From: Acidobacteria bacterium Mor1
GTDB taxonomy: Bacteria; Acidobacteriota; Polarisedimenticolia; Polarisedimenticolales; Polarisedimenticolaceae
Assembly (NCBI GenBank): GCA_001664505.1
Contig: CP011806.1
Location: forward strand, 2,518,904 to 2,582,903
Length of the DNA stretch: 64,000 bases
Reading direction: 5' to 3'
Part shown: in pieces, positions 27,434 to 35,964 of the stretch
Layout: each line of letters begins with the position of its first letter
How positions within the stretch are numbered: the first letter of the stretch is position 1
Notes under the pieces: model-generated
What the model was told of the DNA's origin: nothing
What the model saw: only the letters and a program-made list of their open reading frames with translations
Databases searched by the model: none
Translations under genes and position numbers: made by a program

Positions 27434-27581
27434 GGCCCCGTACAACTTGCGGTCCTGCGCCCTCGTCATATCTTGGGATCTTGTGGCGATCCCTCCTTCG
27501 CCCTGGCGGGCTCCGGAGGGCAGGCCTCCCCTCTTGGCTGGATGGGGGCCGGAAAACCACCCGAAATAGGGAGAACGGGCC

Positions 27582-29423
27582 GTGTGCGGGATTGTCGGAT
27601 ATATCGGACCCAAGAACCCGGTCGACGTGCTGGTCGAGGGGCTGCGGCGCCTCGAGTACCGCGGCTATGACTCCGCCGGGGTCGCCGTCGTCGAGCAAAA
27701 CGGTGAAATCTCGATCCGCCGGGCCGCCGGACGGCTGCGCGACCTGGAGAAGGTCCTGGCCCAGAGCCCGGTCACCGGCCACTACGGCGTGGGCCACACC
27801 CGCTGGGCGACCCACGGCCGCCCCACCGAGGAAAACGCCCATCCCCACCGGGACAGCAGCGGCAAGCTGGTGGTGGTGCACAACGGCATCATCGAGAACT
27901 ACGTCGAGCTGAAGCGCGAGCTCGAGGCCAAGGGCCACGAGTTCAAGAGCGACACCGACACCGAGATCGTCGCCCACGCCATCGAACAGGAGATGACCAA
28001 CCGGGGCTGCGATCTCCCCACCGCTTTCCGGGCGGTGCTTCCGCAGCTGCGGGGCATCTACTCCCTGGTCTGCATCAGCGCCGACGCGCCGAACACCATC
28101 GTCGCCGCCCGCCTGGGGCCGCCGCTGGTCGTCGGCCTGGGCCAGGACGAGTACTTCGTCGCCTCGGACATCCCGGCGATCCTGATGCACACCAAGGACA
28201 TGGTGTTCATGGAAGACCACGAGGTCGTGATCGTGACCCCCGAGGGGCCGCGCTTCGTCGACGTCGAGGGCAACGCCATCGAGAAGAAGGCCGAGCGGAT
28301 CCCCTGGGATCCGATCATGGCCGAAAAGGGCGGCTACAAGCATTTCATGCTCAAGGAGATCCACGAGCAGCCCCGGGCGGTGCGCGACACCCTGCTCGGC
28401 CGCGTCTCGCTGGAATCCCCGACGATCTACCTGGAAGAGATGAACCTCAGCGACGAGCAGCTGCGCCAGGTCGAGCGCATGGCGATCATCGCCTGCGGCA
28501 CCTCGTGGCACGCCGGCCTCGTCGGCAAGTTCCTGATCGAGCGGCTGGCCGGAGTTCCCGTCGAGGTCGACTACGCCTCGGAGTTCCGCTACCGCCAGCC
28601 CCTGGTCGACGCCAAGACCCTGCCGGTCTACATCAGCCAGTCCGGCGAGACCGCCGACACCCTGGCGGCGCTGCGCGAGGCCAAGGCCCGGGGCGCCAAC
28701 ACCCTGGGGATCTGCAACGTCCAGGGTTCGATGCTGACCCGCGAGGCCACCGGCACGATCTACACCCACGCCGGGCCGGAGATCGGCGTCGCCTCGACCA
28801 AGGCGTTCACCAGCCAGCTCGTCGCGATCACCCTGCTGGCCCTGCGGCTGGGACACGCCCGGGGCAAGATCGCCGATGACGAGTTCATGGAGATCGTCAA
28901 GCACCTCTACCACATCCCGGCGCAGATGGAGCAGCTGCTGGCCGACGACAGCGAGATCGAACAGCTCGCCCATTCGTTCCAGCACTACGCCGACTTCCTC
29001 TACCTGGGTCGCGGCGTCAACTACCCGATCGCCCTGGAAGGTGCGCTGAAGCTCAAGGAGATCTCCTACATCCACGCCGAGGGCTATCCCGCCGGCGAGA
29101 TGAAGCACGGTCCGATCGCGCTGATCGACGAGAAGATGCCGGTGGTGGCCCTGGCGCCCCAGGACGGCGTGTTCGAGAAGATGCTCTCCAACATCGAAGA
29201 GGTGAAGGCCCGCTCCGGCGTGGTCATCGCCGTGACCGACGGAGAGAGCGAGGAGCTGAAGGAAAAGGCGGACGCGGTGCTCCAGGTGCCGCCGACCCAC
29301 GAGTTGCTCTCGCCGCTGCTGATGGTCGTGCCGCTGCAGCTGCTGTCCTACTACATCGCGCTGCTCCGCGGCTGCGACGTCGATCAGCCGCGCAATCTGG
29401 CCAAGAGCGTCACCGTCGAGTAG
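27582..29423 (+). CDS. glmS: Glutamine-fructose-6-phosphate aminotransferase GlmS
   Basis: GlmS makes glucosamine-6-phosphate from fructose-6-phosphate and glutamine. The 613-residue protein starts at GTG with the N-terminal nucleophile Cys2 ([11 protein letters not shown]), has [15 protein letters not shown] and [20 protein letters not shown] in the glutaminase half, and tandem SIS domains ([38 protein letters not shown]). The C-terminus [10 protein letters not shown] is the standard end. The 148-base leader shows no glmS ribozyme core. Confidence 0.96.
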   Translation: MCGIVGYIGPKNPVDVLVEGLRRLEYRGYDSAGVAVVEQNGEISIRRAAGRLRDLEKVLAQSPVTGHYGVGHTRWATHGRPTEENAHPHRDSSGKLVVVHNGIIENYVELKRELEAKGHEFKSDTDTEIVAHAIEQEMTNRGCDLPTAFRAVLPQLRGIYSLVCISADAPNTIVAARLGPPLVVGLGQDEYFVASDIPAILMHTKDMVFMEDHEVVIVTPEGPRFVDVEGNAIEKKAERIPWDPIMAEKGGYKHFMLKEIHEQPRAVRDTLLGRVSLESPTIYLEEMNLSDEQLRQVERMAIIACGTSWHAGLVGKFLIERLAGVPVEVDYASEFRYRQPLVDAKTLPVYISQSGETADTLAALREAKARGANTLGICNVQGSMLTREATGTIYTHAGPEIGVASTKAFTSQLVAITLLALRLGHARGKIADDEFMEIVKHLYHIPAQMEQLLADDSEIEQLAHSFQHYADFLYLGRGVNYPIALEGALKLKEISYIHAEGYPAGEMKHGPIALIDEKMPVVALAPQDGVFEKMLSNIEEVKARSGVVIAVTDGESEELKEKADAVLQVPPTHELLSPLLMVVPLQLLSYYIALLRGCDVDQPRNLAKSVTVE

Positions 29424-29494
29424 CTCCGAGCCTGCTAAAATCGGGACTTCCGCGGCCGCGCGCTCCCTCGCCGGCCTCGCCTGGAGGTCCCTGC

Positions 29495-31777
29495 GTGAAC
29501 CCACCCGAGCAGATGCGTCTCGGCCTGTCGTCCTCCGGGATGTCGGGGCCTGAGGGCAACCCCGGCCGGCCCGCCAGTCTGGTCGACGGACTCAACCCCG
29601 ATCAGCAGGCCGCGGTGCTCCACGGCGACGGGCCGCTGCTGGTGCTGGCCGGAGCGGGTTCGGGCAAGACCCGGGTGATCACCCACCGGGTGGCCCACCT
29701 GATCCTCGAGCGGCGGGTGTCCTCGTTCCGTATCTTCGCGGTGACCTTCACCAACAAGGCCGCCGGCGAGATGAAGGAGCGCATCGAGCGGCTGCTCGGC
29801 GGCACCCGGCTGGACGGCTGGGTCGGCACCTTCCACTCCCTCTGCCTGCGCATCCTGCGGCGCCACGCCGTCGAGGCCGGGCTGCAGTCCGGGTTCAACA
29901 TCTACGACTCGGCGGACCAGCTGGCTGTGGTCAAGCGGATCCTCAAGGAGGTGCTGGGCGAGGACGACTCGGACCCGCCGCGGACCTTCCTCTCAAAGAT
30001 CAGCCGGGCCAAGAACGCCATGGAAACCCCCGAGGAGCTGGCCAAGCATCCCAACCCGGCCCGCAAGCTGGTGGCCGAGGTCTACGGCCGCTACGAGGAG
30101 GCGCTGCGCCAGGCCAACGCCGTCGACTTCGACGACCTGCTGCTGCGAACCGTGCGGCTGCTCCATGAAAACGAGCAGGTGCGTGCGATCTACGCCGAGC
30201 GCTGCGAACACCTGCTGGTCGACGAGTACCAGGACACCAACCGGCCCCAGTACCTGCTGGTCAAGGCGCTCTCCTCGCACCACGGCAACGTCTGCGTGGT
30301 CGGGGATGAAGATCAGAGCATCTACCGTTTCCGCGGCGCCGAGCTGCGCAACATCCTCGACTTCGAACGGGACCATCCCGGAACGGTGACCATCCGGCTG
30401 GAGCAGAACTACCGCTCGACCCGGAACATCCTCGCCGCCGCCGGCGCCGTGGTCAGCCGCAACCTGAGCCGCAAGGGCAAGACCCTCTGGACCGAGAACA
30501 ACCACGGAGACCCGCTGGAGCTGGCTTCCCTTCCCGAGGACCGGGCCGAGGCGACCTGGATCGTCCGGCGCATCCGCCAGTTGACCGATGCCTACGAGAC
30601 CGGCCAGATGGCGGTGCTGTACCGCACAAACGCTCAGAGCCGGCAGCTGGAAGAGGCCTTCCGCCGGGAACGCATCCCCTTCCGCATCGTCGGGTCGCTG
30701 CAGTTCTACGACCGCCGCGAGGTCAAGGACGTGCTGGCCTACCTGAAGCTGGCGCTGAATCCGTCCGACGACGTCGCCTTCCGCCGGGTGGTCAACACCC
30801 CGGCTCGCGGCATCGGCGCCACCACCCTGGAAAAACTGGAGACCATCGCCCGGGGCTACGACTCGAACCTGCTGGACGCGGCCCGCCGCGCCCTGGAGGG
30901 CAGCCTGATCGGCGGCCGGGCGATCAAGCAGCTGGCCGGGTTCGTCGAGCTGATCGACGATCTCGCCGGGCGCCGGGACGACCAGGGTGTCGCCGAGCTG
31001 ATCGAACACGTGGTCAAGACCGTCGACTACGAGCCCTACCTCGAGAAACTGTTCGCCGGGGTGGCCCAGGAGCGGATCGAAAACGTCCGCTCGTTGATCA
31101 CCGCCGCCGTCGAGTTCGCCGAGGACGAGGAGAACCCGACCCTCGAGGGCTTCCTCGACCGCTCGGCGCTGGTCGCCGACACCGACGACCTGGGCAAGGG
31201 GGAAGGGGTCACCCTGATGACGATCCACTGCGCCAAGGGGCTGGAGTTCCCGGTGGTGTTCCTGGTCGGCCTCGAGGAGAACCTGTTCCCCCACAGCATG
31301 GCCGGCGACCGGGAGGAGGACATCGAGGAAGAGCGGCGGCTCTGCTACGTGGCCATGACCCGGGCCGAGCGGAAGCTGCTGCTGAGCTACTCCGCCTATC
31401 GGCGGATGCACGGCATGTTCATGCCCGCCTACCCCTCCCGCTTCCTGGCGGAAATCCCCCGGGAGTTGATCGAAAGCGTCGATCCGGGTCCCCTGGAGAC
31501 CCACGAGCCGACCCCGGCCTACAGCGGCTCCTCGGCGGCCCGGGCCGCGGCCCGGCGGCGCCCGGCGGCCTCCCCCGCCCAGCCGCGCAAGCCCTCGGGC
31601 CCCCCGCCCGAGGACGGCTATGCCGTCGGGGCGCTGGTCGAGCACCCGGTGTTCGGCACGGGCAAGATCCACGCCCGGGAGGGCTCGGGGCGCAGCCTGC
31701 GGCTGGTGATCGTGTTCGTCAGCCACGGCAAGAAGCGCATCGTTCCGGCCTATACCAAGCTCACCGTGCGGGGGTGA
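29495..31777 (+). CDS. pcrA: UvrD/PcrA-type DNA helicase
   Basis: A superfamily 1A 3'-5' helicase for mismatch and excision repair. The 760-residue protein (GTG start, SD GGAGG) has motif I GAGSGKTRVITHRVAHL, Ia VTFTNKAAGEMKER, II LLVDEYQDTN, III VVGDEDQSIYRFRGAE, IV LEQNYRST, V VTLMTIHCAKGLEFPVVFLVGLEENLFPH and VI CYVAMTRAERKL. The C-terminus has a Tudor-like fold (GALVEHPVFGTGKIHAREG), used by PcrA for RNA polymerase contact. A TAAAAT box (29436-29441) lies in the gap after glmS. Confidence 0.93.
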   Translation: MNPPEQMRLGLSSSGMSGPEGNPGRPASLVDGLNPDQQAAVLHGDGPLLVLAGAGSGKTRVITHRVAHLILERRVSSFRIFAVTFTNKAAGEMKERIERLLGGTRLDGWVGTFHSLCLRILRRHAVEAGLQSGFNIYDSADQLAVVKRILKEVLGEDDSDPPRTFLSKISRAKNAMETPEELAKHPNPARKLVAEVYGRYEEALRQANAVDFDDLLLRTVRLLHENEQVRAIYAERCEHLLVDEYQDTNRPQYLLVKALSSHHGNVCVVGDEDQSIYRFRGAELRNILDFERDHPGTVTIRLEQNYRSTRNILAAAGAVVSRNLSRKGKTLWTENNHGDPLELASLPEDRAEATWIVRRIRQLTDAYETGQMAVLYRTNAQSRQLEEAFRRERIPFRIVGSLQFYDRREVKDVLAYLKLALNPSDDVAFRRVVNTPARGIGATTLEKLETIARGYDSNLLDAARRALEGSLIGGRAIKQLAGFVELIDDLAGRRDDQGVAELIEHVVKTVDYEPYLEKLFAGVAQERIENVRSLITAAVEFAEDEENPTLEGFLDRSALVADTDDLGKGEGVTLMTIHCAKGLEFPVVFLVGLEENLFPHSMAGDREEDIEEERRLCYVAMTRAERKLLLSYSAYRRMHGMFMPAYPSRFLAEIPRELIESVDPGPLETHEPTPAYSGSSAARAAARRRPAASPAQPRKPSGPPPEDGYAVGALVEHPVFGTGKIHAREGSGRSLRLVIVFVSHGKKRIVPAYTKLTVRG

Positions 31778-31803
31778 CGCAAACCGGGGAAATCCGCTAG
31801 ATT
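31774..31803 (+). promoter_or_regulatory. Candidate promoter for efp
   Basis: GTGACG (31774-31779), overlapping the pcrA stop, and TAGATT (31798-31803) are 18 bases apart. The start of efp is about 75 bases beyond the expected transcription start. The -35 match is partial. Confidence 0.35.
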
Positions 31804-31884
31804 GCAGGGGTTGGCGGCACCCGCCGGAACCCGAGCCCCCTGTGACAGGGACTCATCTGTACCAGGGACCCATCGAGGACAGTC

Positions 31885-32442
31885 GTGAAAGCTACGAACA
31901 TTCGCAAGGGAAACGTGCTCCTGATCGACAGCAAGCTCTACAAGGTGCTTGTGATGGACCACGTCACGCCGGGCAAGGGCCGCGCCCACGTCCAGACCAA
32001 GTTGCGCAACCTGCTGGACGGGACCCAGACCGAGATCCGCTTCCGCTCCGACGACGACGTCCAGCGGGCGATCATCGAGACCCGCAACATGCAGTACCTG
32101 TACAACGACCCCGACGGGTACCACTTCATGGACAGCGAATCCTACGAGCAGATCCAGCTCACCGAGGACACCCTCGGCGACGCGGTGAAGTACCTGATCC
32201 CCGAGTCGGAAGTCGCCGTCGAATGGCACGAGACCACGCCGCTGGGAGTGCAGCTCCCGGGCTCGGTCAACCTCAAGGTGGTCGAGACCGACCCCGGCAT
32301 CAAGGACGCCACCGCCTCGGCCCAGCGCAAACCCGCCAAGCTCGAGACCGGTCACGTGGTCCAGGTGCCCCCGTTCATCAACGAAGGGGAAGTGGTCAAG
32401 GTCAGCACCATCGACGGCAGCTACATGGGTCGCGCCAACTAG
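31885..32442 (+). CDS. efp: Elongation factor P
   Basis: EF-P relieves ribosome stalling at polyproline. The 185-residue protein shows the three OB-type beta-barrels: MKATNIRKGNVLLIDSKLYKV, a middle domain, and VKVSTIDGSYMGRAN at the end. The loop TPGKGRA puts Lys at residue 31, the residue modified by beta-lysylation in E. coli-type EF-P, rather than the Arg of the rhamnosylated type. The start is GTG 31885. Whether the modifying enzymes exist here cannot be seen. Confidence 0.95.
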   Translation: MKATNIRKGNVLLIDSKLYKVLVMDHVTPGKGRAHVQTKLRNLLDGTQTEIRFRSDDDVQRAIIETRNMQYLYNDPDGYHFMDSESYEQIQLTEDTLGDAVKYLIPESEVAVEWHETTPLGVQLPGSVNLKVVETDPGIKDATASAQRKPAKLETGHVVQVPPFINEGEVVKVSTIDGSYMGRAN

Positions 32443-32481
32443 CGACCCGCAGAACCGCCCGAGCCGGGCGCTGTCCCGCGT

Positions 32482-33315
32482 CTAGCGGCGCCCGTCGTAG
32501 AAGCGCCGCTCCCATTCCCGATAGCGTTTGCGCCCGTCCCGCAGGAACGGCAGCATCGCCGTCCCGCTGCGCAACAACAGGCGGTTCAGCCGGTCATGGA
32601 GCGGCCGCAGAGGCCGGGCGAAATCGACGAACAGGACCACGCGGGTCTCGTCGGTGTCGTTCCACACTTCGTGATGGAAGGTGTCGTCGAAGACCAGGCT
32701 CTTGCCCTCTTCCCAGCCCACGGTCCGATTGCCCACCCGGATGCGGCAGGCCATCGGCGGACCGGGCACCTTCAGCCCCAGGTGATAGCGCAGCAACCCG
32801 TTGTAGGCCCCGCGATGGGAAGGCAGGTGCTTGCGCGGCGCGAGGATCGAGAAGAACGCGAGCCGCAGCCCCGGGATCTCCCGCAGGAGTTCCATGGTGC
32901 GAGGGCAGCGGCGAGCGTTCTCCCGGCAGTTCATCCCGTACCCGGCCAGCCAGAAGGACTTCCAGCGTTGATCCGCGGTGATGTTGCGGGCCGGGGTCAG
33001 GATGTCGCCGACCGCCGGCAGCCCGGCGGCCTCGGGCAGCACCGCGTCCAGCTCGGCGCGGATGTCCCCGAAGCCCGCCTCGAGGCGGGCGGCCCAGGGG
33101 AAGGCATCGCTCTCGTAGATTCCCGGGTCGCCGTGAATCGAACCTGCGGCGATAAAGGACTCGAAGCGATCCTTGGCCCGCAGTCCGGCCCGCAGCAGCA
33201 GCCCCCGGTCCCGCTCCTGGCGAACGGTGCGCAGCATCGCCGCTGCCGGTTCCCGGGGAGCGGACTTCGCGGAATCGACCGCGCCACGAAGCGGAGAGGT
33301 TGCGCCGGATTTCAT
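32482..33315 (-). CDS. Aspartyl/asparaginyl beta-hydroxylase family Fe(II)/2-oxoglutarate oxygenase
   Basis: The 277-residue protein (ATG 33315; ATG 33237 is an alternative) matches the AspH/LpxO family at LPSHRGAYNGLLRYHLGL (His167) and LVFDDTFHHEVWNDTDETRVVLFVDFARP, which provides the second metal His (214 or 215) and the 2-oxoglutarate-binding Arg (225). The family includes LpxO and OlsC, which hydroxylate acyl chains of lipid A or ornithine lipid. No membrane helix is seen. Divergent neighbours are a PlsC-like and a FeeM/OlsB-like acyltransferase, so a lipid substrate is an attractive guess. Protein hydroxylation is the alternative. Confidence 0.85.
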   Translation of the reverse strand: MKSGATSPLRGAVDSAKSAPREPAAAMLRTVRQERDRGLLLRAGLRAKDRFESFIAAGSIHGDPGIYESDAFPWAARLEAGFGDIRAELDAVLPEAAGLPAVGDILTPARNITADQRWKSFWLAGYGMNCRENARRCPRTMELLREIPGLRLAFFSILAPRKHLPSHRGAYNGLLRYHLGLKVPGPPMACRIRVGNRTVGWEEGKSLVFDDTFHHEVWNDTDETRVVLFVDFARPLRPLHDRLNRLLLRSGTAMLPFLRDGRKRYREWERRFYDGRR

Positions 33316-33501
33316 CACCGGGCTGTGGGCCACGACCGGGCCTCCATGGCGCCGGCGGGAGACCGGCGGGACGCATGCTCTACAATGCGGCTGCGGCAGG
33401 AATCGCCCGCCACGAGAGAGCGGGCATTGTGACCGCTTCCCGGCCGCCAGGCAACGGCGGTCGCGACAAAACGAACTCCCCGGAACCTGACACGGAGCCC
33501 G

Positions 33502-34353
33502 ATGTCCGAAGCGTCCGCCAAGCCCGCGAACATCCTGGCCGTCGACTCGATCCGCCGGATCTTCGGGCGGAAGATGCCGCCGCTGAACCGCCGGGAACGG
33601 CTGGCGATCCGCCTGACACTGCTGTTGATGTTCCGGCGTTGCCGGGTCGAGAACCCCGAGCACCTGGACCACCCGGGCCCGATGATCGTGGCGGCCAATC
33701 ATCTCAACTCGCTGGAGTCGGCGCTGACCCCGTGCTTTCTGATCTGGTTGCGGGGCGGCCACAAGGTCCACTTCCTGATCGACTGGATGTACCTCTACGT
33801 GCCGATCTTCGGCTGGATGGCCCGCACCGGCGGCTCGATACCGGTCTGGCGCAAGAAGGCCCGCTACAAGTTCTTCGAGCGGATCCGGGAGAACGCCGAA
33901 CAGCGCGACCCCGTGGAGGTCTCACGGGAGATCCTCGAACAGGGAGGCTGGCTCGGGATCTACCCCGAGGCCACCCGCAACCGGGATCCCCACCGTCTGC
34001 GGCCGGGCCACCGGGGCGTTGCACGTCTGGCGCTGGCCACCGGAGCCCCGGTTCTCCCGGTCGGAATCGACTTCGAGGGCAGAGGATCGGCGCAAAAAGT
34101 GCCCTCCTACCCTAGAATGATCTACCGGATCGGCGCACCGCTGCGGTTCGAGGAGGAAGTCCGACTGGCCCGCAGCCAGGAGGGCAGGCGGACCTCCGCC
34201 GTGCGTGAGGCCGAGAAGCAGGTTACCCTGCACGTCATGGAGGCGATCTCCGGCCTGTCGGGCAAGGCCCCGGCCGAGGAGAAGGCCTCCAGCGAACCGA
34301 GGGATTCCCGGAGGATTGGATGGCGAGAGCCGAAGCTACGAACGAGGTCGTGA
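33502..34353 (+). CDS. PlsC-family acyltransferase (variant HX4E motif)
   Basis: The 283-residue protein is a 1-acylglycerol-phosphate acyltransferase relative: AANHLNSLESAL holds the catalytic His67, but the usual HX4D Asp is Glu72. The second block YPEATRNRDPHRLRPGHRGVARLALATGAPVLPVGI replaces EGT by EAT. An N-terminal basic helix and a C-terminal charged tail are present. A TACAAT -10 box lies at 33381-33386. The end overlaps the start of the GNAT-type gene by 34 bases, so they are probably one operon. OlsA-type lyso-lipid acylation is one possible role. Confidence 0.85.
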   Translation: MSEASAKPANILAVDSIRRIFGRKMPPLNRRERLAIRLTLLLMFRRCRVENPEHLDHPGPMIVAANHLNSLESALTPCFLIWLRGGHKVHFLIDWMYLYVPIFGWMARTGGSIPVWRKKARYKFFERIRENAEQRDPVEVSREILEQGGWLGIYPEATRNRDPHRLRPGHRGVARLALATGAPVLPVGIDFEGRGSAQKVPSYPRMIYRIGAPLRFEEEVRLARSQEGRRTSAVREAEKQVTLHVMEAISGLSGKAPAEEKASSEPRDSRRIGWREPKLRTRS

Positions 34354-35051
34354 CGGTCGAAAGGCTGGTTTCCGAGAGCCAGAAGCCGGACGCCCTCGCC
34401 GTGCTGGAAGACGTGTACATCAAGGAGAAGGGGTGGATCGCCGAGAAGGCCCTGGATGCCTTCCCCCACGGCTCCTCGGTCTCCTGGTACATGGCTCGGG
34501 TCGCCGGCAAGCCCGCCGGCCTGCTGCGTCTGCTCTACGATCCGCCGCTGGATTTCCCTCCGGGGTACGACGTCCAGCTCAAGGGCGGGGTCGATTGGAA
34601 GGCCCTGGCCGCCCGGGCGCGAATCGTCGAGGTCGGCCGGTTCATGATCCGCGAGGAGTACCGCGGCAAGCCACGCATCGTGGTCAAGCTGATGGCCGAG
34701 GGCATCCTCGAAGTGGTCCAGCGGGAGTACACCCACCTGCTGACCGACGTGTTCGAGGGAGAGGTCCACTCCCCGCTCAAGTTCCACACCCGCATCCTCG
34801 GCTTCGAGCAGATCGGCACCCACCGCATGGGTGAGCTCAACACCGACGCCAACCGCATCATCCTGGCCCTCGACATCGAAGAGGCCTACCTGCGGATGAA
34901 GCAACGGGGCGGCTGGGTCTACCAGGAACTGACCCAGCGGATCGCCGGCATGCTCGAGGAGCGCATCGCGCTTCGCGAGGCCCAGGGAAGTGGCGACGGC
35001 GCGGCTTCCGACAAGCCGGCGTCTGACTCGTCGTCCGCGTTCTCAAACTAG
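34320..35051 (+). CDS. GNAT-fold N-acyl amino acid synthase-like protein
   Basis: Starting at ATG 34320 with GGAGG 5 bases upstream, the 243-residue protein resembles FeeM/OlsB-type GNAT acyltransferases. It has SWYMARVAGKPAGLLRLLYDPP, then IVEVGRFMIREEYRGKPRIVVKLMAEGIL, HSPLKFHTRILGFEQIGTHR, and a C-terminal helix. Such enzymes transfer acyl groups from ACP to an amino acid or amine to make N-acyl amino acids or lyso-ornithine lipid. The GNAT pattern is seen; the substrate is unknown. It overlaps the PlsC-like gene, which supports a two-step aminolipid synthesis. Confidence 0.75.
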   Translation: MARAEATNEVVTVERLVSESQKPDALAVLEDVYIKEKGWIAEKALDAFPHGSSVSWYMARVAGKPAGLLRLLYDPPLDFPPGYDVQLKGGVDWKALAARARIVEVGRFMIREEYRGKPRIVVKLMAEGILEVVQREYTHLLTDVFEGEVHSPLKFHTRILGFEQIGTHRMGELNTDANRIILALDIEEAYLRMKQRGGWVYQELTQRIAGMLEERIALREAQGSGDGAASDKPASDSSSAFSN

Positions 35052-35084
35052 GCTCCCGTAAACCCGGCGAACTCGGTCCGCTTT

Positions 35085-35255
35085 GTTGGGGCGGCGGGTG
35101 GAGTGGGGGTTCGCCTACGGGCTTCGAGGTGCGGCTCCCTCCAGACTGGCGACTTGCCGGCGGGTTCTCTTTGGACCTGGTCAGAACACCTCATGCGGGG
35201 TTGGGCGCACCAAGGCGCCCTACGGCGAACCCCCACCCCACCCTTCAGCCACAAC
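35085..35255 (+). repeat. Left arm of a large imperfect inverted repeat
   Basis: This arm matches the reverse complement of 35462-35637 with long identical blocks: about 33 bases starting GCGGGGTTGGGCGCACC and about 27 around CCGGCGGGTTCTCTTTGGAC. The arm has its own terminal inverted repeats (GTGGGGGTTCGCC against GGCGAACCCCCAC) and an inner GGGCGC/GCGCCC stem. It looks like one copy of a small palindromic mobile-type repeat. Confidence 0.75.
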
Positions 35256-35461
35256 CAAGGTTGGACGCGGGTCGCCGGGCTCCCGCTCGCTTCCGGGTGT
35301 GGGGTCGAGGCCTCGTTCCAGCGTCTCTGGCTTTGCCGGCTGCGCCGAGGCTCGGGTGGGCCAAGCCAGGGCCTGATCTCCTGTTCGGAGACCCTCCGAT
35401 CAGCTGTGCAGCCGGAAGTGGGCGCCCTGATCGCAACCAGGTCCACCCACGAGCGAAGCGA

Positions 35462-35637
35462 CGTGGTCCGTTGAGGCAAAAGGTGGGAGCGGGGGGGCGC
35501 CGTAGGGCGCCTTGGTGCGCCCAACCCCGCAAAAGTGTTCTGACCAGTCCAAAGAGAACCCGCCGGCAAGTCGCAATGCCGAGAGGGCCGCACCGCGAAG
35601 CCCGTAGGTGCCCCCCCGCTCCCACCGCCCCCCCCCA
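35462..35637 (-). repeat. Right arm of the large imperfect inverted repeat
   Basis: Inverted partner of 35085-35255; the spacer between them is about 205 bases. It too is bounded by terminal inverted repeats (GTGGGAGCGGGGGGGC near 35484 and its complement near 35625). Differences from the left arm are scattered substitutions and one-base gaps, so the copies are not recent. Confidence 0.75.
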
Positions 35638-35812
35638 ACGCGCCCCCCTCCGAAGCGAGCTTTTGTAGGAATTCCGCCCTGTCCAAGGGCAACTCCCCCC
35701 GGTTTCGATAGGGGGTATGGCCGCTCCCCCACCCTCCCGTATCTCTGTCACTGACCTTGATCGAACGAGTGAGTGCCTGAGCGAAACTGTTTCTACCCCC
35801 CTCCTGGCTTAC

Positions 35813-35856
35813 CCCCTCGTGCCCCGCATCTGCGCCGGCGCGAGGGGATTTTTTTT
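35813..35856 (+). terminator. Strong orphan rho-independent terminator
   Basis: CCCCTCGTGCC (35813-35823) pairs with GGCGCGAGGGG (35837-35847), 11 bp with one G-U, and is followed by eight T's after one A. It is 760 bases after the nearest plus-strand gene end (35051) and 109 bases before the next start, so it may end an unannotated small RNA, or a leader, of the repeat region. Confidence 0.75.
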
Positions 35857-35964
35857 GCCTCCGGGGCACCTCGAATCGAGCCCGCCCAGGGAGCCCGGCA
35901 CCCCCGGCAACCCGGTGCTACCATGAGGGTTCAGGCACTTTTTCGTACCAGCCAGAGGTCTTCC

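Larger units (their letters stand above)
35052..35964. other. Gene-free stretch with nested inverted repeats and a terminator
   Basis: About 900 bases between the GNAT-type gene and the glutaryl-CoA dehydrogenase gene hold no credible CDS. Frames are open in several registers only because of the repeats. The stretch carries two inverted arms (35085-35255 and 35462-35637), runs of C and G (35631-35650), and an orphan terminator at 35813-35856. Confidence 0.8.

Noticed and set aside
27434-27581. Possible glmS ribozyme before glmS
   Set aside because: The conserved ribozyme core was not found in the 148-base leader.
35048-35869. Several overlapping open frames of 100-270 codons on both strands
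   Set aside because: They follow the inverted repeats; the same words (LAGGFSLD, GAPRRP) appear on both strands because the arms are inverted copies. No SD or domain.
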